From positions 4,464,001 to 4,528,000 of the forward strand of contig NZ_CP134399.1 of assembly GCF_002968295.1 (NCBI RefSeq): DNA of 64,000 nucleotides, written 5' to 3'. Position 1 is the first letter of the stretch, and every line of letters begins with the position of its first letter. Both the position numbers and the translations under genes were made by a program. Of the stretch, positions 50,457 to 60,977 are shown piece after piece. The stretch comes from Mycobacterium sp. ITM-2016-00317 (GTDB lineage: Bacteria; Actinomycetota; Actinomycetes; Mycobacteriales; Mycobacteriaceae). Under the pieces are notes generated by a model that was given only the letters and a program-made list of their open reading frames with translations, was not told the origin of the DNA and made no database searches.

Positions 50457-51182
50457 TCAGTCCACCGGCAGCGGCGCCTGGGATTGCGTCGCCGCCGCCA
50501 GCGTACGGAACTCTTCGGCGTTTCCGGCGCCGGTCACGGCAAGTTGGGCCGGTCCCGTCGGCCCGCGGACCTGCGCGGTCCACACCGGCTCAAGGGGTTT
50601 GCCGTCCACCTCGCCGCCTTCGTAGACCACCCACCGGACGCCGTCGACGTCCTCGATTCCCGTGGGCACCAACTCCGGACTGAACGACCGGACGAGCTTG
50701 TCCTCGTCGGCGTTGCTCTGCGTGACGCTCACATACCGGCCGCCCGGACTCAGATAGCCGACGACCGCGCCGACCGCGCGGACGGGCTGCCCGGTCACCG
50801 GGTCGGTGCGGCCTGCCTCGATCCCTTTGCGGCTGCCCGAATTCGCCTGCCAGCCCTCCGGCAGCCGCGGCACCCGGATCGGGATGCCGAGCGCGTCGGC
50901 GTCGGCGCGCAGCGCAGCCGGTGCGTTGTAGTCGGGGGCGGGGCCGGGTCCGGGACCGCTGGGCGCGAACGAGCACATGCCGAGCAGCCCGGCCAGTACC
51001 AGGCACGCCACCACCAGCGGGGCCATCGACCAGAACATGTCCCGGCCGTCCTGTAGCAGACGCGCCTTGGCGGGCGGCGCCACCGGCACCACGACGTGAT
51101 CGACCGGGTGCTGGCCTGCAGTGTCGGGGTTGCGCCCGGTGTCACCGGCGACCTCCTGGCCCGGCTCGGGCGGCATCGTCAT
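50457..51182 (-). CDS. DUF4245 membrane-anchored protein
   Basis: 241 residues from ATG 51182. A soluble Pro-rich N-terminus, one membrane helix (APLVVACLVLAGLLGMCSF), then the external DUF4245 domain (PIRVPRLPEGWQANSG to VRGPTGPAQLAVTGAG). Same place as Rv1100 in M. tuberculosis, divergent from glpX with 54 bp between starts. Function unknown. Confidence 0.88.
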   Translation of the reverse strand: MTMPPEPGQEVAGDTGRNPDTAGQHPVDHVVVPVAPPAKARLLQDGRDMFWSMAPLVVACLVLAGLLGMCSFAPSGPGPGPAPDYNAPAALRADADALGIPIRVPRLPEGWQANSGSRKGIEAGRTDPVTGQPVRAVGAVVGYLSPGGRYVSVTQSNADEDKLVRSFSPELVPTGIEDVDGVRWVVYEGGEVDGKPLEPVWTAQVRGPTGPAQLAVTGAGNAEEFRTLAAATQSQAPLPVD

Positions 51183-51236
51183 GCCAGCCAGTATCCCAGC
51201 TCTCAATTGGGAACCTTCTAATGGGACAATCTGGCC

Positions 51237-52297
51237 ATGACTACTCCGGACGCTCTTCGCGCAGGCGGCTCATCGACCTCTCGACGTGAAGCGCCGGACC
51301 GAAATCTAGCCCTTGAGCTGGTCCGGGTCACCGAGGCGGGCGCGATGGCGGCGGGCCGCTGGGTCGGCCGCGGCGACAAGGAGGGCGGCGACGGTGCGGC
51401 CGTCGACGCGATGCGCCAGTTGGTGAATTCCGTCTCCATGCGCGGTGTCGTGGTGATCGGCGAGGGTGAGAAGGACAACGCGCCGATGCTCTACAACGGC
51501 GAGGAGGTCGGCAACGGCGACGGGCCGGACTGCGATTTCGCGGTGGACCCGGTCGACGGCACCACGCTGATGAGCAAGGGCATGCCCAACGCGATCTCGG
51601 TGCTCGCGGTCGCCGAGCGGGGAGCGATGTTCGACCCGTCGGCGGTGTTCTACATGAACAAGATCGCCGGTGGACCCGACGTCGCGGACTTCATCGACAT
51701 CACCTCGCCGATCGCGGCGAACATCCAGCGCATCGCCAAGGTCCGCAAGGCCTCGGTCTCCGATGTGACCGTGTGCATCCTGGACCGGCCCCGGCACGCC
51801 AAGCTGATGGAAGAGGTCCGTTCGGCGGGCGCCCGCATCCGGCTGATCTCCGACGGCGATGTCGCGGGCGCGATCTCGGCGTGCCGGCCGAGTCGGGCAC
51901 CGATCTGCTCGTCGGCATCGGCGGCACCCCCGAGGGCATCATCGCCGCGGCCGCGATCCGCTGCATGGGCGGCGAGATCCAGGCCACCCTGGCGCCCACC
52001 GACGACGACGAACGCCAGCGCGCCATCGACCGCGGCTACGACCTGGGCCGCGTGCTGACCACCAAGGATCTGGTCGCCGGGGAGAACGTCTTCTTCTGCG
52101 CCACCGGTGTCACCGACGGCGACCTGCTCAAGGGTGTGCGCTACTTCGGCGGCGGCTGCACCACACAGTCCATCGTGATGCGGTCCAAGTCCGGCACCGT
52201 CCGGATGATCGAGGGCTACCACCGGCTGACCAAGCTCAACGAGTACTCCGCGGTCAACTTCACCGGCGACAACACCGCCGCCTATCCCCTGCCGTAA
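51237..52297 (+). pseudogene. glpX: Class II fructose-1,6-bisphosphatase GlpX, frameshifted
   Basis: Frame one (51237 to about 51890) contains [25 protein letters not shown] and ends SACRP; frame two carries on with [17 protein letters not shown] and finishes [13 protein letters not shown] at 52297. One base missing in GCCGGCCGAG (51883-51891) joins them into 353 residues of standard GlpX. This is the gluconeogenic FBPase, the main one in mycobacteria, so a true loss is unlikely and a sequence error is the best explanation. Precedes fumC by 31 bp in one operon. Confidence 0.92.
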
Positions 52298-52328
52298 CCC
52301 GACCCCAACGAGACGAACAGGAAGCCGC

Positions 52329-53735
52329 ATGGCCGACAAAGATGTCGAGTACCGCATCGAGCACGACACCATGGGTGAAGTGCGGGTGCCCAAGAACGCG
52401 CTGTGGCGCGCCCAGACCCAGCGGGCGGTGGAGAACTTCCCGATCTCGTTCCGGCCGCTGGAGCGCACCCAGATCCGCGCGCTCGGACTCCTCAAGGGCG
52501 CGTGCGCCCAGGTGAACAAGGACCTCGGCCTGCTGGCTCCGGAAAAGGCCGACGCGATCATCGCCGCCGCCGCCGAGATCGCCGACGGCCGCCACGACGA
52601 CCAGTTCCCGATCGACGTGTTCCAGACCGGCTCGGGCACCAGCTCCAACATGAACGCCAACGAGGTGATCGCGTCGATCTGCGCCTCCAACGGCGTGACC
52701 GTGCACCCCAACGACGACGTGAACATGTCGCAGAGCTCCAACGACACGTTCCCGACCGCCACCCACATCGCGGCGACCGAAGCCGCTGTGCGCCATCTGA
52801 TCCCCGCACTCGAGGTGCTGCACGAGTCGCTGGCGGCCAAGGCCCGGCAGTGGCGCACCACGGTGAAGTCCGGCCGCACCCACCTGATGGACGCGGTCCC
52901 GGTGACGCTGGGCCAGGAGTTCGGCGGCTACGCCCGCCAGGTCGAGGCCGGCATCGAACGGGTGCGCGCCTGTCTGCCCCGGCTCGGTGAGCTGGCGATC
53001 GGCGGCACCGCGGTGGGCACCGGGCTGAACGCCCCCGACGGGTTCGGCCCCAAGGTGGTGGAGGTGCTCGTCGACCAGACCGGCATCGCCGAGTTGCGGC
53101 CCGCAGTCGACAATTTCGAGGCCCAGGCGGCCCGCGACGGGCTGGTCGAGGCGTCCGGCGCGCTCAAGACGATCGCGGCGTCGCTGACCAAGATCGCCAA
53201 CGACATCCGCTGGATGGGCTCGGGTCCGCTGACCGGGCTGGGCGAGCTGCAACTGCCCGACCTGCAGCCGGGCAGCTCGATCATGCCGGGCAAGGTCAAC
53301 CCCGTAATCCCCGAGGCCGTCACGCAGGTGGCCGCCCAGGTCATCGGCAACGACGCGGCCGTCACCGTCGGCGGATTGTCGGGCGCCTTTGAACTCAACG
53401 TCTACATCCCGATGATGGCCCGCAACGTGCTGGAGTCGTTCACTCTGCTGTCCAACGCCTCCCGGCTGTTCGCCGAGAAGTGCATCGACGGCCTGGTCGC
53501 CAACGAGGACCGGCTGCGTGAGCTCGCCGAGTCGTCGCCGTCGATCGTGACCCCGCTGAACTCGGCGATCGGCTACGAGGAGGCGGCCAAGGTCGCCAAG
53601 CAGGCGCTGGCCGAGAAGAAGACGATCCGCCAGACCGTGATCGACCGCGGCCTGATCGGCGACAAGCTGTCCGAGGAGGAGCTGGACCGCCGCCTCGACG
53701 TGCTGGCCATGGCGAAGGTTCGCGACGGCGACTGA
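52329..53735 (+). CDS. fumC: Class II fumarate hydratase
   Basis: 468 residues. Fumarase/aspartase signature [15 protein letters not shown] with its mobile catalytic Ser, and [13 protein letters not shown] plus NFEAQAARD; the N-terminus [20 protein letters not shown] is typical. Reversibly hydrates fumarate to malate in the TCA cycle without an iron cluster. Same gene order glpX-fum as in M. tuberculosis. Confidence 0.97.
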   Translation: MADKDVEYRIEHDTMGEVRVPKNALWRAQTQRAVENFPISFRPLERTQIRALGLLKGACAQVNKDLGLLAPEKADAIIAAAAEIADGRHDDQFPIDVFQTGSGTSSNMNANEVIASICASNGVTVHPNDDVNMSQSSNDTFPTATHIAATEAAVRHLIPALEVLHESLAAKARQWRTTVKSGRTHLMDAVPVTLGQEFGGYARQVEAGIERVRACLPRLGELAIGGTAVGTGLNAPDGFGPKVVEVLVDQTGIAELRPAVDNFEAQAARDGLVEASGALKTIAASLTKIANDIRWMGSGPLTGLGELQLPDLQPGSSIMPGKVNPVIPEAVTQVAAQVIGNDAAVTVGGLSGAFELNVYIPMMARNVLESFTLLSNASRLFAEKCIDGLVANEDRLRELAESSPSIVTPLNSAIGYEEAAKVAKQALAEKKTIRQTVIDRGLIGDKLSEEELDRRLDVLAMAKVRDGD

Positions 53736-53876
53736 CCGGACGATTTCCTGCCCTCGAGATCTGCCATTCGCCTGACGAATCGTCAAGACAGGCACAAGAT
53801 TAGGGAGCATTTGACTCGCCGCCGCGTCATCGGCACGGCGGTGGGTCATTCTTCCAGGCAGGAATCAGGAGGCGCG

Positions 53877-54101
53877 GTGTCCGCTTACCCCGAGCCCGCA
53901 TCCACCCCGTCATCGACCACCCTGGTCACCACGGCCACCAGCCAGCCCGCGTTGCGGACCGGTGCCGTGGTGCTGGGACTGGCGTCACTGGTCGATCTCT
54001 CGCTGGCCAGACGCGGCGGCGGCGGCGCCGATCGCATGTTGGCGATGTCCGGCGCGGCCGCGGCGGGATGGTTCCTGGTCGAGGGACGCAGGCAGCGCTG
54101 A
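53877..54101 (+). CDS. Small hydrophobic protein
   Basis: 74 residues from GTG 53877, which has AGGAGG four bases upstream. A Ser/Thr/Pro-rich N-terminus, then two hydrophobic stretches (TGAVVLGLASLVDLSLA and MLAMSGAAAAGWFLV) split by a Gly-rich turn, and a basic end. The upstream spacer has the palindrome TGACGAATCGTCA at 53773-53785. Not recognised. Confidence 0.6.
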   Translation: MSAYPEPASTPSSTTLVTTATSQPALRTGAVVLGLASLVDLSLARRGGGGADRMLAMSGAAAAGWFLVEGRRQR

Positions 54102-54108
54102 TCCGGTA

Positions 54109-54885
54109 TCAGCGGGTGGGCTCGGCCAGCGCGTAGGCCGGTGGCCCGTTGTCGCGGCCGCCGTACAGGCTTCCCGGTGTGCGAGGGCCCAGCAGCTGCG
54201 AGACGGTCACCAGGTGGTAGCCGTTGGCGCTGAGCACCGGAATGAACTCGGCCATCAGGTCGACCGTCGAGGCGAAGGTGTCGTGCAGCAGCACCACCGA
54301 GCCCGGCCGGACGTGGCTCATCAGGATCGCGCGGGTGGCCGCGGTGTCGGCGTCGTGTTGCCAGTCCAGCGGCACCACGTCCCAGTTGATCACGGCCAGA
54401 CCCTGACGTCGCGCCTCGGCGAGCACGACGTCGTCGACCGCGCCGAAACCGGTGCGCGCCAGCGTCGGCGTCTGGCCCGTCGCAGCCTGCAGGGCGGCGG
54501 TGGCGCGGCTGAACTGGTCGGCGACCTCCGCAGGCGGCAGGGTCGTCATGTCGCGGTGCTGCCAGGTGTGGTTGCCGATCTCCATGCCGGCTTCGGCGAT
54601 GCGCCGGGCCGCGGCCGGGTCGGCGGCCACCTTGTCACCGATCAGGAAGAACGTCGCGCGGGCGTCGTTGTCCCGCAGGATCTGCAGCAGCCGGTCGGTG
54701 AACGGCCCCGGCCCGTCGTCGAACGTCAACGCCACGCACTTGACCCGTGCGCAGTCGACGGCATCGGCGACCGCGGGAGGCGCGGCGGCCAGCATCAGCG
54801 CCGCTACCAACCCGATCACCGAGTGAATCCGGCGCGCTCGAGCACCCAGGGTGTCGCATTGCGCGCCGGATTCGCCCGTCGTCAC
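54109..54885 (-). CDS. Secreted polysaccharide (NodB-type) deacetylase
   Basis: 258 residues from GTG 54885 (GTGA overlap with phoH2). Signal peptide ([18 protein letters not shown]) then the NodB fold: [10 protein letters not shown] with the two metal/catalytic Asp, NHTWQHRDM with the metal histidines, RTGFGAVDD, and late VVLLHDT with the catalytic His. Likely a peptidoglycan or other glycan N-deacetylase acting outside the cell. Follows phoH2, matching Rv1096 after Rv1095. Confidence 0.93.
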   Translation of the reverse strand: MTTGESGAQCDTLGARARRIHSVIGLVAALMLAAAPPAVADAVDCARVKCVALTFDDGPGPFTDRLLQILRDNDARATFFLIGDKVAADPAAARRIAEAGMEIGNHTWQHRDMTTLPPAEVADQFSRATAALQAATGQTPTLARTGFGAVDDVVLAEARRQGLAVINWDVVPLDWQHDADTAATRAILMSHVRPGSVVLLHDTFASTVDLMAEFIPVLSANGYHLVTVSQLLGPRTPGSLYGGRDNGPPAYALAEPTR

Positions 54886-56220
54886 GGCAGGGCGCCGGGA
54901 CTGATCTCCTCCAGCATCTCGGTGACCAGCGCCGCGATCGGTGAGCGTTCGCTGCGCAGCAGCGTGATGTGGGCGAACAGCGGATGGCCCTTGAGCTTCT
55001 CGATCACCGCGGCGACACCGTCGTGGCGGCCGACGCGCAGGTTGTCCCGTTGTGCGACATCGTGGGTCAGCACCACCCGCGATCCCGCCCCGAGCCGCGA
55101 CAGCACGGTCAGCAACACGTTGCGTTCCAGCGACTGCGCCTCGTCGACGATCACGAACGAGTCGTGCAGCGAACGGCCGCGGATGTGGGTCAGCGGCAGC
55201 ACCTCTGAGCATGCCCCGCGACAACACCTCCTCCAGCACGGCCGGGCTCGCGAGACCTTCGAGGGTGTCGAAGACGGCCTGCGCCCACGGCCCCATCTTC
55301 TCGCTCTCACTGCCGGGCAGGTAGCCGAGCTCCTGACCGCCGACCGCGTAGAGCGGACGGAACACCACCACCTTGCGCTGGGTGCGTCGCTCCAGCACCG
55401 CCTCCAGGCCCGCGCACAGCGCCAGCGCCGACTTCCCGGTGCCGGCCTTGCCGCCGAGGGACACGATGCCCACCGACTCGTCGAGCAGCAGATCGAGCGC
55501 CACGCGCTGTTCGGCGGACCTTCCCCGGAGGCCGAACACCTCGCGATCGCCTCGTACCAGCTGCACCCTCTTGTCGGCGTTGACCCGACCCAGCGCGTGA
55601 GAGTTGCTGCCGAGCAATCGGATTCCCGTATGGCAGGGCAGGTCGCGGGCCTGTTCGAGATCGATCTCGCCGTCGGCGAACAACGCGTCGACGTCGTCAC
55701 CGGCGACCTCGACCTCGGCCATGCCGGTCCACCCGGAGGTGACGACGTCCTGGGCGTGGTACTCATCGGCCAGCAACCCGACCGCGCCTGCCTTCACGCG
55801 CAGCGGGATGTCCTTGCTCACCAGCGTCACGTGCTTGCCCTCGGCGGCCAGGTTGGCCGCCACGGTCAGGATGCGGGCGTCGTTACTGTCGGTGCGGAAA
55901 CCGGCGGGCAGCACCGTCGGGTCACTGTGGTTGAGCTCGACGTGCAGCGTACCGCCTTCTGTGCCAACGGGAATGGGCTGATCCAGCCGTCCGTGTTCCA
56001 GCCGCAGATCGTCGAACATGCGCAATGCCTGTCGGGCGAACCAACCCAACTCGTGGTGGTGGCGTTTGGCTTCCAGTTCGCTGATGACCACCAGCGGAAC
56101 CACCACTTCGTGTTCGGCGAACCGTGTGCACGCCCAGGGATCGGACAGCAACACGGAGGTGTCGAGCACGTAGGTCCGGAGGTCGGACTGCCGAGCGGGA
56201 GGGTTGAGCGATTGAGTCAC
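54882..56220 (-). pseudogene. phoH2: PhoH2 PIN-domain / PhoH-ATPase RNA-processing protein, frameshifted
   Basis: GTG 56220 has AAGGAG upstream and gives the known N-terminus (TQSLNPPAR then [11 protein letters not shown]). Residues about 15-150 are a PIN ribonuclease domain (Asp in [21 protein letters not shown]); from about 240 the PhoH ATPase with Walker [12 protein letters not shown] and Walker [13 protein letters not shown]. One extra base at 55206 (CTCTGAG for CTCGAG) breaks the frame between SRGML and [10 protein letters not shown]. Restored length about 445 residues. M. tuberculosis PhoH2 is an RNA helicase/RNase. No convincing PhoAT antitoxin frame was found upstream. Confidence 0.9.
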
Positions 56221-56423
56221 GTAGCGCTCCTTGAGGCTGCGCGAGTTCCTGTGGCCCCACACGAACTTCTCGGTGGACACACAAGCGGTCTCAGGACCGG
56301 GGCCAGGCCCTTTCAATCGGGACCGCCCGGACAGCAGAGCATGTCGCTAGCCATCGGAATCGACGCTACTCCGGGTGCGCCGACCCCGCCTCGCAGGCGC
56401 GCCGGGTGTGCGCGGCGCGTGCG

Positions 56424-57251
56424 TTAAGAGCTGATGAACTGCTTGAGTTCGGGTTCGTCGGCCAGACCCCACGCGGTGATCCGGTCGGCGATCACCTTGC
56501 GCAGCTGGTCGCGGTCGAAGATGCCGCCCTCGGCGACGGTGGCGACCTTGTCCTCGTAGGTGTCGATGTCACCGCCGACGACGTCCAGGGCGGCGGCGCG
56601 GCGCGCGATGGCCGTGACCGTCTCGGCCCTGGCGGTGGTCAGGCAGTGCGCGACGAGGTTGGCGAAGAACTGCTCGTGGCGCTCCTCGTCCTTGGCGATC
56701 CGGCCGGCCAGCGCCTTGAGCACCGGCTCGTCGGTCTGCTGCTCCAGGTTGCGGCAGAACACCGCATGGGCACGCTCCCACAGCGCCATGAACGCCAGGG
56801 TCTCGATCTGGGTGTAGCTGTCGGCCCGGTAACCCTTCATCACGTGCTCGACACGGACGTCCTCGTTGGCGGCCGGGTCGGCCTCCCGGGTGACGACGAG
56901 GTAGTTGCGCAGCGCGATCGCGTGCAGGTGTTCCTCGGCGGTCCAGCGGCCCAACCAGCGGCCCCACTTGTCCTCGAGGATGAAGTGCTCGACGAGCTCA
57001 CGGTGGTAGCCGGCGAGGTTGTCCTTGGTGATCAGCAGGATCTCGCACGCGTCGGTGACCTTCTTGGGCAGCGTGACCTGTGACGGATCCCAGTCGCGGC
57101 CGCCCAGGAAGGCGAAGTTCTCGCCCTGGTCGAACGGCACGTAGTCGTGGGCGAACCAGACGTCCTCGGTGTCGAGGTGACGCCGCAGCTCCTCCAGAAC
57201 CACGGGCTCGAGTTCCAGCGTCAGCGCGTTAGCGACAGGTTTCTGTGCCAT
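56424..57251 (-). CDS. desA2: Acyl-ACP desaturase DesA2
   Basis: 275 residues. Diiron ferritin-like fold with ligand motifs WTAEEHLHAIAL and DEERHEQFF. The closing 40 residues match DesA2, and the neighbours (phoH2, glyA, coaA) match the M. tuberculosis order. Mycobacterial DesA proteins act in mycolic-acid biosynthesis by desaturating long acyl chains on carrier protein. A -10 exactly seven bases before ATG 57251 indicates a leaderless mRNA. Confidence 0.95.
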   Translation of the reverse strand: MAQKPVANALTLELEPVVLEELRRHLDTEDVWFAHDYVPFDQGENFAFLGGRDWDPSQVTLPKKVTDACEILLITKDNLAGYHRELVEHFILEDKWGRWLGRWTAEEHLHAIALRNYLVVTREADPAANEDVRVEHVMKGYRADSYTQIETLAFMALWERAHAVFCRNLEQQTDEPVLKALAGRIAKDEERHEQFFANLVAHCLTTARAETVTAIARRAAALDVVGGDIDTYEDKVATVAEGGIFDRDQLRKVIADRITAWGLADEPELKQFISS

Positions 57252-57257
57252 GCGGTT

Positions 57258-57263
57258 ACATTA
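57258..57263 (-). promoter_or_regulatory. -10 element of desA2 (leaderless)
   Basis: TAATGT on the minus strand with its last T seven bases before the start codon, so the transcript should begin on the ATG. No ribosome site lies between. Confidence 0.6.
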
Positions 57264-57307
57264 ACCCAATTCTGTGGGGATCGTAAAATTCCTGGGCGGG
57301 TGTCGCG

Positions 57308-58771
57308 TCAGAGCGTGAGGCCCGGGTACAGCGGGTTGGCGTCGAGCAGCTCGGCCGACGCGGCGCGCACCCGCTCGGCGGTGCCCGGGGCCAGCGTGTA
57401 CTTGGCCTTGGACGGACCGTTCGGGCCGGCGGCGGGCTCGGTGTTGCTCAGCACGTCCACGACCAGCTCGGCGACGCGGTCGAAGTCGTCGGCGCCGAAC
57501 CCGCGGGTGGTCAGCGCCGGGGAGCCGAACCGGATGCCGCTGGTGTACCAGGCGCCGTTCGGGTCGGCGGGGATCGCGTTGCGGTTGGTCACGATGCCGG
57601 AGTCCAGCAGCGCGGACTCGGCCTGCCGGCCGGTGAGCCCGAACGACGTCACGTCGAGTAGCACCAGGTGGTTGTCGGTGCCGCCGGTGACCAGCCCGGC
57701 GTCCCGCTTGAGCAGGCCCTCGGCCAGCGCCTGCGCGTTGTCGGCGACGTCCTGCGCGTACTCGCGGAACGCCGGCTGCCGGGCCTCGGCCAGCGCGACG
57801 GCCTTGGCCGCCATCACGTGCGACAGCGGACCACCGAGCACCATCGGGCAGCCCTTGTCGACCGCGGGCGCGTACTCCTCGGTGGCCAGCACCAGGCCGC
57901 CGCGGGGGCCGCGCAGCGACTTGTGCGTCGTGGTGGTGGTGATGTGCGCGAACGGCACCGGGTCCTCGTCACCGGTGAACACCTTGCCGGCCACCAGGCC
58001 TGCGAAGTGCGCCATGTCCACCATCAGCGTGGCGCCCACCTCGTCGGCGATCTCCCGCATCTTGGCGAAGTTGATCCGGCGCGGGTAGGCCGAGTAGCCG
58101 GCGACCAGGACCAGCGGCTTGAACTCGCGGGCCGCGGCGGCGACGACGTCGTAGTCGATGAATCCGGTGACCGGATCGGTGCCGTACTGGCGCTGGTGGA
58201 ACATCTTGCCGGAGATGTTGGGCCGGAACCCGTGGGTCAGATGCCCGCCGGTGTCCAGCGACATGCCGAGCAGACGCTGGTTGCCGAGCTTGGCCCGCAA
58301 GGACTCCCAGTCCGCCTCGGACAGGTCGTTGACGTGCTTGGCGCCCAGTTCGGCCAATCCTGGACCTTCGATGCGGGTGGCCAGGATCGCCCAGTACGCG
58401 ACCAGGTTGGCGTCGATGCCGGAGTGCGGCTGGGCGTAGGCGTACGGCGCGCCGAACAGTTCGCGGGCGTGCTCGGCGGCCAGCGCCTCGACGGTGTCGA
58501 CGTTCTGGCAGGCCGCGTAGAAGCGGTGCCCGACGGTGCCTTCGGCGTATTTGTCGGAGAACCAGGTGCCCATGGTCAGCAGCACCGCAGGCGAGGCGTA
58601 GTTCTCGCTGGCGATCAGCTTGAGCGAATCCCGTTGGTCGGCAAGCTCTTTACGGGTGGCGTCGGCGATGCGGGGCTCGACGCTCTCGATCACCCGCAGC
58701 GCGGCCCGGTAGGCCTCGCTGGCGTCTGCGGCGTACTCGGCACCCAGCCCTGACGGCGACGAAGAAGTCAT
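57308..58771 (-). CDS. glyA: Serine hydroxymethyltransferase, long actinobacterial form
   Basis: 487 residues, about 60 longer than the usual 425. PLP motif [15 protein letters not shown] has the Schiff-base Lys near residue 283; [15 protein letters not shown] and [12 protein letters not shown] match SHMT. The extra residues lie between [10 protein letters not shown] and the [10 protein letters not shown] region. A long SHMT class is known in actinobacteria. Makes glycine and 5,10-methylene-THF from serine. TAGGCT eight bases before the ATG suggests a leaderless start, although DUF885 ends only 18 bp upstream. Confidence 0.94.
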   Translation of the reverse strand: MTSSSPSGLGAEYAADASEAYRAALRVIESVEPRIADATRKELADQRDSLKLIASENYASPAVLLTMGTWFSDKYAEGTVGHRFYAACQNVDTVEALAAEHARELFGAPYAYAQPHSGIDANLVAYWAILATRIEGPGLAELGAKHVNDLSEADWESLRAKLGNQRLLGMSLDTGGHLTHGFRPNISGKMFHQRQYGTDPVTGFIDYDVVAAAAREFKPLVLVAGYSAYPRRINFAKMREIADEVGATLMVDMAHFAGLVAGKVFTGDEDPVPFAHITTTTTHKSLRGPRGGLVLATEEYAPAVDKGCPMVLGGPLSHVMAAKAVALAEARQPAFREYAQDVADNAQALAEGLLKRDAGLVTGGTDNHLVLLDVTSFGLTGRQAESALLDSGIVTNRNAIPADPNGAWYTSGIRFGSPALTTRGFGADDFDRVAELVVDVLSNTEPAAGPNGPSKAKYTLAPGTAERVRAASAELLDANPLYPGLTL

Positions 58772-58789
58772 GCCAGGAAGCCTAAACGT

Positions 58790-60007
58790 TCAGGCCGCGC
58801 GCAACGAAGACGGGATCAGTGGCTCGTCCAGCAGCGTGCCGAACCGCTCGGTCAGGCTGACGCCTTCGGGCCGGGCGTCCAGCCAGCCGCGCAGCAACCG
58901 GTACCCCTCCACGTAGGTGCTGGTGTAGGCGCGCCACAGCGGTGAGGACAGGAACCGCAGCATCTGACGGGCCCGCTCGTCGTTGACCAACAGCCACCGC
59001 TTCAGGAAGTCGACGACGTCGTCTACGTCGCGGTGCTCGTCGTGCAGCATCAGCGCGGCATCCTGGCGGACGTCGGCCAGCGCGGCCGTGGCTTCGGAGA
59101 TCGCCACCGCCCGCTCCCCGTCGAACCGCAGGCCCAGGTCGGCGTAGATCTCGGCCGCCCAACTCCCCCACTGCGGGCCGACCGCGGCGTACAACGCCAG
59201 GTCGGCCAGGCCTTCGGCCATCAGGCACTGCGGGGTGTTGACCAGGAAGATCGTCTGCTCGGCCTGATTTCGACCGGCCACCAGCCGTTCTTCTTTGCGG
59301 CAGTGCTCGGTGTGGTGCCCCGGGTAGGACTCGTGGGCCACCAGCCGCGGCAGGTTCGACATCTGCTGCTTCAGATCGGCGTTGACCGCGACCGTCGACT
59401 GGTAGTCGCCCTTGTAGTAGTTGAACCCCGACCACGGCTTGTCGGTGACCACCTCGTAGGTGATGGTCTCGCGCGCGGGCAGCGGGAACGTGGCCCGGAC
59501 GCGGTCGCGCAGCGCGCTGGAGAACGCGTGGATCGCCTCCTCGAGCCGCTCCGGCGGGATCTCCTCGGCCGCCCGGTGGGCCTGGATGCGGTCGGCCAGC
59601 GGCCCGGTCCCGCCGAGCGCGTCGTCGAGGGTCACGTGGGCCTGCCGGTACCTGTCCGGGTCGCCCTTGCTGATCCGGACGTCGAAGTAGGCCTCGACCT
59701 CGTCGACGAACCCGACCTGCTCACCGGCGAACTTGCGACCCGCGCACGCCAGTGCCCGCAGGTGGGAGCCGATGAACATGGCACGCTGCTCGTCCAGACC
59801 CGCGGGCAGCTCGCCGAGCAGCCGCTCGGCCTGACGCGCCAGGTCGGCGGGGTCGGGTTTCGGCTCGGACTCCACCGCGCGCCGCAACGCGGGGTCGCCG
59901 GTGAACGAGTCGACATAGCCTTCCTCGACCCGGTCGAAGCGCAGTCCGAGCATCAGGTAATCGGTCACCAAGGATGCTGAAGCCCCAGAATCGATACCTA
60001 CGTCCAT
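58790..60007 (-). CDS. DUF885-family protein (metallopeptidase-like)
   Basis: 405 residues. DUF885 proteins are zinc-metallopeptidase-like; the candidate metal motif is HESYPGHHTEH (HExxH variant HESYPGHH), and a downstream Glu in AEGLADLALYA fits. ATG 60007 lies right behind a possible TAGGTT -10, so the start could be leaderless. Divergent from coaA with 31 bp between starts, so the two promoters must overlap. Activity not shown. Confidence 0.85.
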   Translation of the reverse strand: MDVGIDSGASASLVTDYLMLGLRFDRVEEGYVDSFTGDPALRRAVESEPKPDPADLARQAERLLGELPAGLDEQRAMFIGSHLRALACAGRKFAGEQVGFVDEVEAYFDVRISKGDPDRYRQAHVTLDDALGGTGPLADRIQAHRAAEEIPPERLEEAIHAFSSALRDRVRATFPLPARETITYEVVTDKPWSGFNYYKGDYQSTVAVNADLKQQMSNLPRLVAHESYPGHHTEHCRKEERLVAGRNQAEQTIFLVNTPQCLMAEGLADLALYAAVGPQWGSWAAEIYADLGLRFDGERAVAISEATAALADVRQDAALMLHDEHRDVDDVVDFLKRWLLVNDERARQMLRFLSSPLWRAYTSTYVEGYRLLRGWLDARPEGVSLTERFGTLLDEPLIPSSLRAA

Positions 60008-60038
60008 AGCCTCCTAACCTAACTGCAAGACTGTGCGC

Positions 60039-60977
60039 ATGGCGCGGCTGAGCGAACCCAGCCCTTACGTGGAGTTCGACCGGACCCAATGGCGTGCTCT
60101 GCGCATGTCGACGCCGCTCAAGCTGACCGAGGACGAACTCGTCAGGTTGCGCGGTCTCGGCGAGAAGATCGACCTGCTCGAAGTCGAAGAGGTCTATCTG
60201 CCACTGGCCCGGTTGATCCATCTGCAGGTCGCGGCCCGGCAGGCCCTGTTCGCGACGACTGCCGACTTCCTCGGTGAGCCGCAACAGAACCCGGGCCGCC
60301 CGGTCCCGTTCGTGATCGGCGTCGCAGGCAGCGTGGCCGTGGGCAAGTCCACCACCGCCCGCGTGCTGCAGGCGCTGCTGGCTCGCTGGGAACACCACCC
60401 GCGCGTCGACCTGGTCACCACCGACGGCTTCCTGCACTCCAACGCCGAGTTGAGCCGGCGCAACCTGATGCACCGCAAGGGGTTTCCGGAGAGCTACGAC
60501 CGCCGGGGATTGATGCGGTTCGTCACGGCCGTGAAGTCGGGTTCGGACGCCGCGTGCGCACCGGTGTATTCACACCTGCTCTACGACATCGTGCCCGGCG
60601 AGAAGCAGGTCATCGAGCATCCGGACATCCTGATCCTCGAAGGCCTCAACGTGCTGCAAACCGGCCCGGCGCTGATGGTCTCGGACCTGTTCGACTTCTC
60701 GGTCTACGTCGACGCACGCATCGAGGACATCGAGAACTGGTACATCTCGCGGTTCCTGACGATGCGGGAGGGCGCGTTCGCCGACCCGGCCTCACACTTC
60801 CACCACTACTCCACGCTCACCGACGAACAGGCGGTGTTCGCCGCCCGCGACATCTGGCATTCGATCAACCGGCCCAACCTGATCGACAACATCCTGCCGA
60901 CCAGGCCGCGCGCCACCCTGGTGCTGCGCAAGGACTCCGACCACTCGATCAACCGGTTGCGTCTTCGAAAGCTGTAG
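60039..60977 (+). CDS. coaA: Pantothenate kinase, type I
   Basis: 312 residues from ATG 60039, giving the standard [15 protein letters not shown] start; a GTG at 60033 would add two residues. P-loop [24 protein letters not shown] and the conserved end [13 protein letters not shown]. First step of coenzyme A synthesis, feedback-regulated by CoA in relatives. The last 29 bp overlap the convergent flavoprotein gene. Confidence 0.97.
   Translation: MARLSEPSPYVEFDRTQWRALRMSTPLKLTEDELVRLRGLGEKIDLLEVEEVYLPLARLIHLQVAARQALFATTADFLGEPQQNPGRPVPFVIGVAGSVAVGKSTTARVLQALLARWEHHPRVDLVTTDGFLHSNAELSRRNLMHRKGFPESYDRRGLMRFVTAVKSGSDAACAPVYSHLLYDIVPGEKQVIEHPDILILEGLNVLQTGPALMVSDLFDFSVYVDARIEDIENWYISRFLTMREGAFADPASHFHHYSTLTDEQAVFAARDIWHSINRPNLIDNILPTRPRATLVLRKDSDHSINRLRLRKL

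Noticed and set aside
53773..53785. Palindrome TGACGAATCGTCA downstream of fumC
   Set aside because: Short (6-bp arms), no regulator or promoter tie; kept only as a note under the small gene.
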